Origin: JADLHS01 sp020848635
GTDB taxonomy: Bacteria; Verrucomicrobiota; Verrucomicrobiia; Limisphaerales; JADLHS01
NCBI GenBank assembly: GCA_037044975.1
Contig: JBAOIL010000037.1
Span: 248,001 to 312,000 of the forward strand
Reading direction: 5' to 3'
DNA length: 64,000 nt
Shown here: piece by piece, positions 27,233-36,294 of the stretch
Position numbering within the stretch: position 1 is the stretch's first letter
Layout of the letters: every line of letters begins with the position of its first letter
Notes under the pieces: generated by a model
What the model saw: the letters and a program-made list of their open reading frames with translations, nothing else
Told to the model about the DNA's origin: nothing
Database searches by the model: none
Translations under genes and position numbers: made by a program

Positions 27233-27586
27233 ATGAAGCTGATTATTTCTTTGCACAACGTGACCCTGACGAAGGCGATTGAGGACCATATCCTCGCCCG
27301 GTTGGACAAGCTGGAGCATTTCGATCGTTGGGCCATTGACGCGCGCGTGACCCTCGAACACGACCACACTCGCGTCCCCGCCAAGGCCTTTTCCTGCTCC
27401 ATGCGGCTCAGTGTGCGCGGCCCGGACCTGTTCGCGGAAGACCGCGAGGAAGACCTGTACGCGGCGATTGACCTCGTCACCAAGAAAATCGAACAACAGA
27501 TCCGCAAACGGCACAACAAGACCAAGGCTCGCAAACACAAGGTCGCTTCCCGCAACAAGCAAAGCCTCAAGGAACGCGGGCTCTGA
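27233..27586 (+). CDS. hpf: Ribosome hibernation promoting factor (short type)
   Basis: 117 residues beginning MKLIISLHNVTLTKAIEDHI, with the beta-alpha fold of the HPF/YfiA (RaiA) family. 'PDLFAEDREEDLYAAIDLVTKKIEQQIRKRHNK' is the diagnostic C-terminal helix region. It binds the 30S subunit and helps inactivate or dimerise ribosomes in stationary phase. The long-form C-terminal dimerisation domain is missing, so it is the short form. Its TGA overlaps the ATG of the amidohydrolase by one base (TGATG), coupling the two. sigma-54 is encoded 4 kb away, not adjacent as in proteobacteria. Confidence 0.9.
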   Translation: MKLIISLHNVTLTKAIEDHILARLDKLEHFDRWAIDARVTLEHDHTRVPAKAFSCSMRLSVRGPDLFAEDREEDLYAAIDLVTKKIEQQIRKRHNKTKARKHKVASRNKQSLKERGL

Positions 27587-28851
27587 TGGCCGGTTCCCCG
27601 CTCCTGCTGCTGCGCGCCCGCGTCGTGCTGCCGATTCATCGGCCACCCATCGCCGACGGGGGGGTGGTGGTTTCCGGTCAACGCATCGCGGCGGTGGGCC
27701 GGTGGCGGGCTTTGCGGTCCGCATTTGCGGGCGAAGTTCACGAGCTGGGCGACGTCGTACTGCTGCCGGGCTTGGTCAACGCCCATTGTCATCTCGACTA
27801 CACCCACATGGTCGGGCTGTTCCCGCCGCAAAAGCGCTTTTGCGATTGGATCAAACTCATCACCACTGAGAAAGCGCACTGGACGTTCTCCGATTATGCC
27901 GAGGCCTGGCTGGACGGCGCCAGCATGCTGTTGCGTTCGGGGACGACCACCGTCGCCGACATCGAGGCCGTGCCGGAATTATTGCCGGACGTCTGGACCG
28001 CCACCCCGCTCCGCGTGCTTTCCTTCCTGGAAATGACCGGTGTCCGCAGCCGGCGCGAACCGGAATTGATTTTGCGCGAGGCACTCGAGAAAATTGACGC
28101 GCTGCCCGCGCACCGTTGTTCCGCCGCCCTTTCGCCACACGCGCCCTACTCCACCACCCGGCGCCTGTTGCAACGCACCGCCACGTTCGCCGGCAAACGC
28201 CAACTGCGCGTCACAACGCACGTCGCCGAGTCCGCGACGGAGTTTGAGATGTTCCGCCACGCGCGGGGCGAGATGTTCGAATGGTTGCAACGTAACGAGC
28301 GGGACATGGCGGACTGCGGCAGGGGTTCCCCCGTCCAGCACGTCGCCGGGGCCGGGTTGCTGGGCCGCAATTTTCTCGCCGCGCACGTGAATTGCCTGGT
28401 GCCGGGCGACGCCGCACTGCTCGCGCGCCGGCAGGCCAGCGTGGTCCACTGCCCGCGCAGCCACGATTATTTTAAGCACCCGAAATTTCCCTACCGCGCC
28501 CTTGCCCGAGCCGGCGTGAATATCTGCCTCGGTACCGACAGCCTGGCCACCGTCCAAAAAACACCGCGCCAGAAGGTCGAGCTGAACCTGTTTGCCGAAA
28601 TGCGGGCCTTTGCCAAAGCGCAGCCCCGGTTTCCGCCCGAACAGATCATTCGCATGGCGACGACCAACGGCGCGCGGGCGCTTGGCCTGCGGAGCCAGGT
28701 TGGCGAACTGCGGCCCAAGGCGTTCGCCGATCTCATCGCCCTGCCGTTTGCGGGCAAACCGACGGACAGTTACGCCGCCGTCGTCGCCCATGCCGGCCCG
28801 CTCACCGCCGGGATGATTGACGGCGACTGGACGCTCGCACCCCGCGCATAA
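27586..28851 (+). CDS. Amidohydrolase, ATZ/TRZ (SsnA-like) family
   Basis: 421 residues, a TIM-barrel metallohydrolase. Metal ligands are visible as HxH in 'LVNAHCHLDYTHMVG', His in 'TTHVAESATEF', His in 'AAHVNCL' and Asp in 'CLGTDSLATVQ'. The family deaminates or dechlorinates purine-, pteridine- or triazine-like compounds; candidate natural substrates include guanine, S-adenosylhomocysteine and aminodeoxyfutalosine, and sequence alone does not decide. Its start overlaps the hpf stop by one base, so it is translated with a ribosome hibernation factor; bioF-bioA follow. Confidence 0.85.
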   Translation: MAGSPLLLLRARVVLPIHRPPIADGGVVVSGQRIAAVGRWRALRSAFAGEVHELGDVVLLPGLVNAHCHLDYTHMVGLFPPQKRFCDWIKLITTEKAHWTFSDYAEAWLDGASMLLRSGTTTVADIEAVPELLPDVWTATPLRVLSFLEMTGVRSRREPELILREALEKIDALPAHRCSAALSPHAPYSTTRRLLQRTATFAGKRQLRVTTHVAESATEFEMFRHARGEMFEWLQRNERDMADCGRGSPVQHVAGAGLLGRNFLAAHVNCLVPGDAALLARRQASVVHCPRSHDYFKHPKFPYRALARAGVNICLGTDSLATVQKTPRQKVELNLFAEMRAFAKAQPRFPPEQIIRMATTNGARALGLRSQVGELRPKAFADLIALPFAGKPTDSYAAVVAHAGPLTAGMIDGDWTLAPRA

Positions 28852-29003
28852 AGGCACGCCGGAGCGCTGGCCTCCCACCTGGCTGATTGCGGAGAAACCC
28901 CGAATCCTCCGCTTCCGATATTCAATCCGCCGAGGCACATGCCGCTGCTTCGTTTCGGAACGGGCCGATTCGAAGCCTGACGCTCCGATTGAGACTTCCT
29001 TTC

Positions 29004-29023
29004 CATCCGCGTTCATCCGTGTT
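29004..29023 (+). repeat. Tandem 10-mer CATCCGYGTT before bioF
   Basis: CATCCGCGTT followed directly by CATCCGTGTT, in the short gap 14 bases upstream of the bioF start codon. A minor repeat of unknown meaning. Confidence 0.5.
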
Positions 29024-29036
29024 TAGCTGTGACTCA

Positions 29037-30248
29037 GTGAATTCATTCGATGAGGAACTGGAGCGCCGCCTCGCCGCCATTCGCGCGCAGGGTTTGCATC
29101 GGGAATTGCGGCGCGTGGATTCGCCGCAGGGCCCGCGCATTCGGATCAGCGGACGCGAGCTGATTAATTTTTCCTCGAACGACTACCTCGGCCTGGCCAA
29201 CCACCCGGCGCTCAAGGCCGCCGCCGTTCACGCCGTGGATGAATTTGGCGCGGGCGCGGGTGCGTCCCGGCTGGTTTGCGGCTCGCTGGCACCGTTTCAT
29301 GAACTGGAAGCAGCGCTTGCCGGCTTCAAAGCCTCGGAGGCCGCGCTCACCTTTGCCACCGGCTACGCCACCGCGCTCGGCACCATCACCGCGTTACTGG
29401 GCAAGGACGACATCATTATTGCGGACAAGCTCATCCATGCTTGCCTGGTGGATGCGGCGAAACTTTGCGGCGCGAAACTGCGCATCTTCGCCCACAACGA
29501 CCTCAATGATCTTGAAGCGATGCTAAAATGGGCGGACCAAGCGCGGCGTTCGGAAGCCGGCGTTCGGAGCAAGACTCCGGCAATTCTCATCGTTACGGAA
29601 TCGGTATTCTCCATGGACGGTGACCATGCGCCGCTCCGTGAGATCGCTGCACTCAAGGAACAATACGGCGCATGGCTCATGGTGGATGAAGCCCACGCCA
29701 CCGGGCTCTACGGAATGAACCGGCGCGGTCTTGCCGAAGACCTCGGCGTAAGCGACCGCATCGAAATCCAAATGGGCACCCTGGGCAAAGCGCTCGGGGC
29801 GAGCGGGGGCTACGTTTGCGGCTCACGGGCATTGATTGATTTCCTCGTGAACCGCGCCCGCAGTTTTATCTTCAGCACAGCGCCCGTCCCCGCCGCTGCC
29901 GCCACCGCCATGGCGGGGATTCAATTGGTGCAGTCCGCCGAAGGAGCTGAGCGCAGCAGGAAAGCGTGGGCGCTGGCCGATCGTTTTGAACATGCAACGG
30001 ATGCGCTTGGCGTTGGCGTCACGGCTCCAAATGGCTTGATTCTGCCAATCATTCTGGGCGATGAAACGAAGACGGTTGAGGCGGGAACCAGGTTGCGCGA
30101 ACAGGGCTTCTTTGTTCCCGCCATTCGTTATCCCACCGTGGCGCGCGGCGCGGCGCGGCTTCGCATCACCCTCACGGCGAACCATTCCGCCGACGACGTT
30201 GGGAAACTGGCCCTCGCATTGTCAAAAACCATCAATCCCCAATCGTAG
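29037..30248 (+). CDS. bioF: 8-amino-7-oxononanoate synthase
   Basis: PLP enzyme condensing pimeloyl thioester with alanine in biotin synthesis. 403 residues. 'INFSSNDYLGLANHP' at the N-terminus, 'VTESVFSMDGDHAPL', 'MVDEAHATGLYG' and the PLP Lys in 'QMGTLGKALGASGGYV' are hallmarks of the alpha-oxoamine synthase family. The GTG start at 29037 is where homology begins; the open frame runs further upstream without similarity. Family members also include Kbl and sphingolipid synthases, but bioA directly downstream (7 bases) settles the assignment. Confidence 0.92.
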   Translation: MNSFDEELERRLAAIRAQGLHRELRRVDSPQGPRIRISGRELINFSSNDYLGLANHPALKAAAVHAVDEFGAGAGASRLVCGSLAPFHELEAALAGFKASEAALTFATGYATALGTITALLGKDDIIIADKLIHACLVDAAKLCGAKLRIFAHNDLNDLEAMLKWADQARRSEAGVRSKTPAILIVTESVFSMDGDHAPLREIAALKEQYGAWLMVDEAHATGLYGMNRRGLAEDLGVSDRIEIQMGTLGKALGASGGYVCGSRALIDFLVNRARSFIFSTAPVPAAAATAMAGIQLVQSAEGAERSRKAWALADRFEHATDALGVGVTAPNGLILPIILGDETKTVEAGTRLREQGFFVPAIRYPTVARGAARLRITLTANHSADDVGKLALALSKTINPQS

Positions 30249-30255
30249 CGGCAAA

Positions 30256-31734
30256 ATGGATTCGCTCGCCCAACTCGACCGCGCCCATGTCTGGCATCCG
30301 TTCACCCAGATGCGCGACTGGCTCAAGCACGAGCCGATGGTCATTACTTCCGGCCGGGGTGCGGTCCTGCGGGACGTCCACGGCCGGGAATTTCTCGACG
30401 CCAACTCCTCAATCTGGACGAATCTGCATGGACATCAGCATCCCCAGATCAACCGGGCGATCAACCGGCAGTTGAAGAAGATTGCGCACAGTTCGGCGCT
30501 GGGACTGGCGAATGAGCCGGCGAGTTTGCTAGCCAGACAGCTCATCGCCGTCGCCCATCTCGATGGCCGCCGACAGACGGCGGCGGATCGAATCGGTTCC
30601 GCCGCCTCCCGTCGGCGGCTGCAGAAAGTGTTCTTCAGCGACGATGGCTCGACGGCGGTGGAAGTCGCGCTCAAGCTGGCCTACGAATTCACCCGTCGAA
30701 CGCGCGGGCCAAAGACGAGGCCCCGCTTCCTTTCGCTCGCCGGCGCCTATCACGGGGACACCGTGGGGGCCGTGGCGCTCGGCCACATTGATCTGTTCCA
30801 CAAGGCGTACGGCGGTCTGCTGTTCCCAACGGATACCGTCATGGCGCCCTATTGCTATCGCTGCCCTTTCAACCGGGCGAAACCAGAGCGTGCGGACGCC
30901 CGCGAATATCGCCAATGCCACTGGGAGTGCGTCCGCCAAGTGGAGGAGAAGTTTTCCGCCCAGAAAAAGCGTGGAAATCCCTACGCCGCCTTCGTCTTCG
31001 AGCCGCGGATGCAAGGCGCGGCCGGGATGATTCCGCAGCCGACGGGTTGGCTGCGCCGGGTGACCGACATCGCGCGCGGCCAGGGGGCTTTGCTCATCGC
31101 GGATGAAGTGATGACGGGGTTTGGGAGGACCAATGCCATAGGCGACCGGCAAGGGGCAGAATGGCCATTGTTCGCCTGCCAACAGGAAAACGTGCAACCC
31201 GATTTTCTCTGCCTCGCCAAGGGCCTGACCGGCGGCTACCTGCCCATGGCTGCCACGCTGACAACGAAGCAAGTGTTCGATGCCTTCCTTGGTCGTTACG
31301 ACGAATTCAAAACCTTTTTCCACGGCCACAGTTTCACCGGCAACCAGCTCGGGGCGGCGGCGGCCCTGGCGAGCCTGGAGATTCTGCGGAGTCAGGAATC
31401 CCTCGCGGCGCGCAAGGGTTTGCAGCAGACCCTGACGGAGGAGTTGAAGAGTTTGTGGTTGTTGCCAAACGTCGGTGACATCCGGCAAGTGGGACTGGTC
31501 GTCGGGGTGGAATTGGTTCGCGACTGGCCCACGCGCACACCGTTCGCGTTGAAGGAACGGGCCGGCATCCGCGTCTGCGAAGCCATGGCCCGGCGCGGCG
31601 TGCTGACGCGGCCCAGTGGCAACGTCATCGTGCTGATACCGCCGTATTGCACGACGGCGAAACAGATGCGGCGGATGGTAAGATCACTGGCCGCTGCGAT
31701 TATTGAGATTTTCGAGTCGAAAGCGAGCCGGTGA
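30256..31734 (+). CDS. bioA: Adenosylmethionine-8-amino-7-oxononanoate aminotransferase
   Basis: Transfers an amino group from SAM to KAPA to give DAPA in biotin synthesis. 492 residues, longer than the usual 420-450 because of insertions such as 'DGRRQTAADRIGSAASRRRLQ'. Class III aminotransferase features: 'VWHPFTQMRDW' (BioA-specific start), 'FFSDDGSTAVEVALKLA', 'LIADEVMTGFGRT' and PLP Lys in 'LCLAKGLTGGYLPMAAT'. It follows bioF by 7 bases, an operon. bioB, bioD and bioC are not in this window. Confidence 0.95.
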   Translation: MDSLAQLDRAHVWHPFTQMRDWLKHEPMVITSGRGAVLRDVHGREFLDANSSIWTNLHGHQHPQINRAINRQLKKIAHSSALGLANEPASLLARQLIAVAHLDGRRQTAADRIGSAASRRRLQKVFFSDDGSTAVEVALKLAYEFTRRTRGPKTRPRFLSLAGAYHGDTVGAVALGHIDLFHKAYGGLLFPTDTVMAPYCYRCPFNRAKPERADAREYRQCHWECVRQVEEKFSAQKKRGNPYAAFVFEPRMQGAAGMIPQPTGWLRRVTDIARGQGALLIADEVMTGFGRTNAIGDRQGAEWPLFACQQENVQPDFLCLAKGLTGGYLPMAATLTTKQVFDAFLGRYDEFKTFFHGHSFTGNQLGAAAALASLEILRSQESLAARKGLQQTLTEELKSLWLLPNVGDIRQVGLVVGVELVRDWPTRTPFALKERAGIRVCEAMARRGVLTRPSGNVIVLIPPYCTTAKQMRRMVRSLAAAIIEIFESKASR

Positions 31735-31836
31735 GAAAAACGATGTGGGCCACCGCCAAACCAGCCCCCGTTTTCCGAGGGCGTGCTCCGAGTCGGGTGT
31801 AACACCACCGGCTGGCAGCACCAGCCGACCGCTTAC

Positions 31837-33321
31837 TCAGTAAACCTTCCGGAGGTTCGACGGGAGAATATTCAACTCCGACCGGTATTTCGCCACCGTG
31901 CGGCGGGCGATCACGATGCCCTCGTCCTTCAGCATTTTGACCACTTCCTGATCGGACAACGGTTTGCCGGCGTTCTCTGCCTTGAAAATATCCGCGATCA
32001 TATCCTTGACGCTCGTGTTCGAGACGCCCGCCCCGCTGTCGGTTTGCAGACCGGCGGTAAAAAAGTATTTCATTTCGAAGATGCCCTGGGGCGTCTCCAT
32101 GTATTTCCCGGAAACCGCGCGGCTCACGGTCGTTTCATGCACCCCCACGACCTCCGCCACCTGGACCATTGTCAGCGGGCGCAAATGCGCCACGCCCTTG
32201 TCCATGAACTCACGCTGCCGCTTGACGATCTCCTTGGCGATGTTGCCAATGGTGCTTTGCCGCTGGTGCAGACTCTTGATGAGGAATTTGCCAGCGCGGA
32301 TCTTTTCGCGGATGTAATTCTTCACCTCCGCCGTGTTCTCACCCTGCGTCATCAGGTCCTTATACACGTTGCTGATGCGCAGGTGGGGGATGTGCTCGTT
32401 GTTGGTCGTGACCGTAAAATCGTCCCCGCTCCGCTTCACAAATACTTCGGGCAGGACAAACTGGTCGAGATTGGTGAGATAGGCCCGCCCTGGTCGCGGC
32501 TCCAGTTGCGCAATTCGCTCCAGCGCATCCTGGACATCCTCAATGGTCGCGCCCGTGCCGCGGGCAATCTCGGGAATGCGCCGCTTGCCGAGGGCTTCCA
32601 TGTGATCGCGCACGATTTGATATTCGAGCGTTTCCGGCTGGCCCTTGCGTTCGAGCTGGAGCATCAGGCACTCGCGCAAATCCCGCGCGCCCACGCCCGG
32701 CGGATCAAACGTCTGGATCACCTTGAGCACTTCGAGAATGGTTTCGCCGGGCAGATTGCCGAGCGTCGCGATTTCGTCCACCGCGGCCTTGAGATAGCCG
32801 TAGTCGTCAATGTTGCCGATGATCAACTCCGTCACGGGGCGTTGCGTTTCGGGCACGCCCGAATCCCGCACCTGCTCGAGGAGCGCCTCCGCGAGCGACG
32901 TTCCGGCCACGAGCGAGTCGAACATGAACTGCCGTTTTTCCTCCTCCTCGGCGGAGGCGCGGGTGGGCAGATTGGTCTGCGCGAAATGGTCCCGCCACTC
33001 CTGATCCAACTGCACCAGCTTCTCAAATTCCACCTGAAAATCATCCACCGGGGCCCCCTCGGCCACATCCGGATTCATGTCCGCGGGCGGTTCCGCGGGA
33101 TCCGCCGCTTCGGTCGGACCGTCGTCATCGGAAACCTTCTCCGACAGTTCCCCGTCGGCGCTGGCGATTTCTTCGAGCACGGGGTTTTGCTCCAGCTCCG
33201 CCTCGACCAGCGCCTTGAGTTCCAGCGTCGGCGCATGCAACAACGCCAGCGATTGCTGGAGTTGGGGTGCCAACACCATGGATTGCGTGAGCCGTTGCGA
33301 AAGATGTAAGCCTTGCGCCAT
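31837..33321 (-). CDS. rpoN: RNA polymerase sigma-54 factor
   Basis: 494 residues with the three sigma-54 regions: Gln-rich region I ('LSQRLTQSMVLAPQLQQSLALL'-like), an acidic region II, the core-binding region, a helix-turn-helix near 'MVQVAEVVGVHETTVSRAVSGKY' and the RpoN box 'ARRTVAKYR' near the C-terminus for the -24/-12 promoter. It needs AAA+ activators; none is encoded in the window. It is divergent from a Ser/Thr kinase gene 122 bases away. The start MAQGLHLSQRL is clear. Confidence 0.97.
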   Translation of the reverse strand: MAQGLHLSQRLTQSMVLAPQLQQSLALLHAPTLELKALVEAELEQNPVLEEIASADGELSEKVSDDDGPTEAADPAEPPADMNPDVAEGAPVDDFQVEFEKLVQLDQEWRDHFAQTNLPTRASAEEEEKRQFMFDSLVAGTSLAEALLEQVRDSGVPETQRPVTELIIGNIDDYGYLKAAVDEIATLGNLPGETILEVLKVIQTFDPPGVGARDLRECLMLQLERKGQPETLEYQIVRDHMEALGKRRIPEIARGTGATIEDVQDALERIAQLEPRPGRAYLTNLDQFVLPEVFVKRSGDDFTVTTNNEHIPHLRISNVYKDLMTQGENTAEVKNYIREKIRAGKFLIKSLHQRQSTIGNIAKEIVKRQREFMDKGVAHLRPLTMVQVAEVVGVHETTVSRAVSGKYMETPQGIFEMKYFFTAGLQTDSGAGVSNTSVKDMIADIFKAENAGKPLSDQEVVKMLKDEGIVIARRTVAKYRSELNILPSNLRKVY

Positions 33322-33443
33322 GTGCCACGAATTCTAACGCCCCAACTCGGTTGCACAAGACCGAACTTGGCACGCGGCGTGGTGGCCAGGAAAAAAATGC
33401 GCGCAATACTTGACTTGGCTTGCCGTTTTCCCAACATCGCCCC

Positions 33444-34454
33444 GTGCCGCTGTTCACCATTCAAAACGAGTTTAGTTACGACGTCGTTCGTAAAATCTTC
33501 GAGGGCGGCATGGGCATTGTGTACGAAGCCGAGCAGCGCGGCGCGCGCGACTTTGTCAAGCGCGTTGCCATCAAGGTCGTGCGGGCCAACTATGCCAGCC
33601 AGAAGACGTTCATTGATAATTTCATTGGCGAAGCCAAGCTCGTGGCGGATTTGATTCACACGAACATCGTGCAGACCTACCAGCTCGGGGAGGCCAACGG
33701 CGTCTTCTTCATCGCCATGGAACTTATCCGCGGAGTGAACCTGGAGCAATTTGCCCAGCAACTCAGCGACAAGCGCCGCCAGTTGCCGCTCGAACTCGCG
33801 GTGTTCATCTCCAGCCGCATCGCCCGCGGGCTCGCCTACGCCCATGCCAAGGCCGGCACGGATGGCAAGCCGCTCGGCATCGTCCATCGTGACGTGAGTT
33901 TCAAGAACATCATGATCGCCTTCGAGGGGGACGTGAAACTGACGGATTTCGGCATCGCGAAGGCGCGCGGCTTCCTGACCGATCAGGAGGGGGAAGTCGT
34001 CGCCGGCAAGGCGGATTACATGAGCCCCGAGCAGGCGGATTTTCAGATCACGGACAAGCGCTCGGACCTGTTCTCGGTCGGGGTGGTGCTCGCCAACCTG
34101 CTGCTCGGCCATAACATTTTCAAGGGCCCGACCGCCGAGGAATCCCGCCAGCGCATTTTGAAGTTTGCCATCCCGGATTTCCGCACGCTCGACAACCGCA
34201 TTGATGAGAAGCTCGACCGGATCTTGCAACGCTGCCTGGCGCGCGATTTGCGCAAGCGTTTCGCCAGCGCCGACGAGTTGATGTACGAGCTGGAGTATTA
34301 CATCTACCACGGCGGCTACGGGCCGACGAACGAGACCCTCGGCAAGTTTATCCGTGAGTTGTTCGGCCAGTCGGTTCCGCCCATCGCGGCCAACCCCGCG
34401 CGGGGGAACACGGAGGTGCTCGAGCACACCGCCCGCCTTCGGGCCAAACCCTGA
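33444..34454 (+). CDS. Serine/threonine protein kinase
   Basis: About 336 residues, kinase domain only, no transmembrane or sensor domain. Gly-rich loop 'FEGGMGIVYEAE', ATP-binding Lys in 'RVAIKVVRANY', catalytic loop 'VHRDVSFKNIMI' (Ser in place of the usual Lys after HRD, a variant common in bacterial kinases), 'LTDFGIAKA' and 'YMSPEQADF'. The GTG at 33444 is preferred; a TTG eight codons upstream is also possible. It is followed after 5 bases by aguB, so it is probably the first gene of a kinase-aguB-reductase operon. Confidence 0.88.
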   Translation: MPLFTIQNEFSYDVVRKIFEGGMGIVYEAEQRGARDFVKRVAIKVVRANYASQKTFIDNFIGEAKLVADLIHTNIVQTYQLGEANGVFFIAMELIRGVNLEQFAQQLSDKRRQLPLELAVFISSRIARGLAYAHAKAGTDGKPLGIVHRDVSFKNIMIAFEGDVKLTDFGIAKARGFLTDQEGEVVAGKADYMSPEQADFQITDKRSDLFSVGVVLANLLLGHNIFKGPTAEESRQRILKFAIPDFRTLDNRIDEKLDRILQRCLARDLRKRFASADELMYELEYYIYHGGYGPTNETLGKFIRELFGQSVPPIAANPARGNTEVLEHTARLRAKP

Positions 34455-34459
34455 GGCTC

Positions 34460-35362
34460 ATGAAGCGCGCTGCCACCGGTTCGGTCGTAAAGCTCGGCCT
34501 GCTCCAGTCCGCCTGCTCTGCCGATCCGCCGGCCAATCTCAAGCGAACCCTCGCGCTCGCCGAACGGGCCGCCCGGCAGGGTGCCCAGATCATCTGCACC
34601 CAGGAGCTGTTCGGCTCCCAGTATTTTTGCCAGAGCGAAGCGCATGCAAATTTCAAACTGGCGGAGCTGATTCCCGGTCCGAGCACTGCGGCCTTGCAAC
34701 AACTTGCGCGCAAACACAAGGTTGTCATCATCGCCTCGCTGTTTGAGAAACGCGCCGCCGGCCTCTACCACAATACGGCAGCCATCATTGACGCGGACGG
34801 CTCGCTGCTCGGCATTTATCGGAAGATGCACATTCCGGACGATCCGCTTTTCTACGAGAAGTTTTATTTCACACCCGGCGACCTCGGTTTCCGTGCCTGG
34901 CAAACCCGCTATGGCAAGATCGGCGTGCTGATTTGCTGGGATCAATGGTATCCCGAAGCGGCACGCCTTACCGCCATGCAAGGCGCGCAAATCCTCTTTT
35001 ACCCCACCGCCATCGGCTGGCATCCGGCGGAAAAGCACGTCCACGGCGCCAAACAGCACGGCGCGTGGGAACTCATCCAGCGCAGTCACGCCGTTGCCAA
35101 CGGCTGCTACGTCGCAGCGGTGAATCGCATTGGCCACGAAGTCCTCGCCGGGGTCGGCGGCGACGGCATTGAGTTCTGGGGCCAAAGTTTCGTGGCCGGC
35201 ACCTCGGGCGAAATCATCGCGAAGGCCAGCGGGAACCAGGAGGAGATACTGATCGTGCCGGTTGACCTCGAACAGGTGGACACCACACGCACCCACTGGC
35301 CGTTCCTGCGCGACCGTCGGATTGATGCTTATGATGGGTTGACGAAGCGATTGCTTGACTAG
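34460..35362 (+). CDS. aguB: N-carbamoylputrescine amidase (nitrilase superfamily)
   Basis: 300 residues. The catalytic triad is visible: Glu in 'CTQELFGSQYFCQ', Lys in 'IYRKMHIPDDP' and Cys in 'GVLICWDQWYPEAARL'. The 'FFYEKFYFTPGD'-like segment and 'PTAIGWHP' are diagnostic of AguB among nitrilases. It hydrolyses N-carbamoylputrescine to putrescine, CO2 and ammonia. Its usual partner agmatine deiminase (aguA) is not adjacent. It starts 5 bases after the kinase gene and overlaps the next gene by 8 bases. Confidence 0.92.
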   Translation: MKRAATGSVVKLGLLQSACSADPPANLKRTLALAERAARQGAQIICTQELFGSQYFCQSEAHANFKLAELIPGPSTAALQQLARKHKVVIIASLFEKRAAGLYHNTAAIIDADGSLLGIYRKMHIPDDPLFYEKFYFTPGDLGFRAWQTRYGKIGVLICWDQWYPEAARLTAMQGAQILFYPTAIGWHPAEKHVHGAKQHGAWELIQRSHAVANGCYVAAVNRIGHEVLAGVGGDGIEFWGQSFVAGTSGEIIAKASGNQEEILIVPVDLEQVDTTRTHWPFLRDRRIDAYDGLTKRLLD

Positions 35363-36221
35363 GCCGCATTCCCAACAAGTTGTCTGGATCACCGGCGCGG
35401 GTGGCCTCATTGGTAATTACCTGGTTCAGGTTGCATCTAACTTGGCCCCGCAATGGCGCGTCACCGGGTTGACCCGGCCCACGCTCAACTTGCTTGATTT
35501 TGCCACGGTTCGCCGCTCCTTCCGTGAAACGCAACCCGCTGCCGTAATCCACTGCGCCGCGCTGAGCAAGAGTCCGGATTGCGAAAAGAATCCGGGGCTC
35601 GCCCGCCAGATCAACACCCAAGCCACCGCGCTGCTCGCCGAGCTGGCGGCCGAAATCCCATTTATCTTCTTCTCGTCCGACCTGGTGTTCGACGGCCGGC
35701 AGGGCAACTACACGGAAACCGACTCGGTGAGTCCGTTGAGTGTGTATGCGGAGACGAAAGTCGCCGCCGAGCAGATCGTCCTGACCAACCCGCGCCACAC
35801 CGTCATCCGCACCTCGCTTAACGGCGGCACTTCGCCGCGCGGGGACAGTGGATTCAACGAGCAACTCCGCCGCGCCTGGCTGTCCGGTGCGGTGCCAAAA
35901 CTCTTCACGGATGAGTTTCGCTGTCCGATGCCAGCGCTCGTGACCGCGCGCGCCACCTGGGAACTTTTGAACCAAGGCGCGGCCGGTTTATTCCACCTTG
36001 CCGGCCCCGAACGGATGTCCCGACTGCAAATCGGCGCCGCGCTGGCCGCCCGCTGGCCGCAGTTGAAACCGGGATATGCCGCAGCCTCGCTGAGCGAATA
36101 CCATGGCGCACCGCGCCCGCCGGACACCTCGCTCAACTGCGCCAAAGCGCAAAAACAGCTAAGCTTTCCCCTGCCCGGCTTTACCCAGTGGCTCGCCGCC
36201 AACCCCGACACGCTGTTTTGA
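35355..36221 (+). CDS. RmlD-like NAD(P)-dependent sugar-nucleotide reductase
   Basis: 288 residues, extended short-chain dehydrogenase fold. 'VWITGAGGLIGNYLV' is the NAD(P) loop, and 'SVYAETKVAAEQIV' holds the YxxxK catalytic pair. Related to RmlD (dTDP-4-dehydrorhamnose reductase) and to the MAT2B-like subgroup; the substrate is uncertain. The TTG start at 35355 lies inside the end of aguB, an 8-base overlap, so it is translated as part of that operon. A terminator-like hairpin lies about 40 bases downstream. Confidence 0.78.
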   Translation: MTRPHSQQVVWITGAGGLIGNYLVQVASNLAPQWRVTGLTRPTLNLLDFATVRRSFRETQPAAVIHCAALSKSPDCEKNPGLARQINTQATALLAELAAEIPFIFFSSDLVFDGRQGNYTETDSVSPLSVYAETKVAAEQIVLTNPRHTVIRTSLNGGTSPRGDSGFNEQLRRAWLSGAVPKLFTDEFRCPMPALVTARATWELLNQGAAGLFHLAGPERMSRLQIGAALAARWPQLKPGYAAASLSEYHGAPRPPDTSLNCAKAQKQLSFPLPGFTQWLAANPDTLF

Positions 36222-36260
36222 GGGGGATTGGACCGTGTCGGCAACTCATCGGGTCGAAGA

Positions 36261-36294
36261 CCGGCGCTCCGCTCAAACGTAGAGCGCCGCTTTT
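36261..36294 (+). terminator. Probable Rho-independent terminator
   Basis: GGCGCTC (36263-36269) pairs with GAGCGCC (36282-36288), followed by GC and TTTT on the plus strand. It lies about 40 bases after the reductase gene and overlaps the 3' end of the convergent kinase gene. Confidence 0.5.

Noticed and set aside
31783..33309. 508-codon open frame antisense to rpoN
   Set aside because: RpoN is certain on the other strand, and this frame is His/Arg-rich without motifs.
33075..34427. 450-codon open frame antisense to the Ser/Thr kinase
   Set aside because: Crosses the rpoN-kinase divergent promoter and has no domain.
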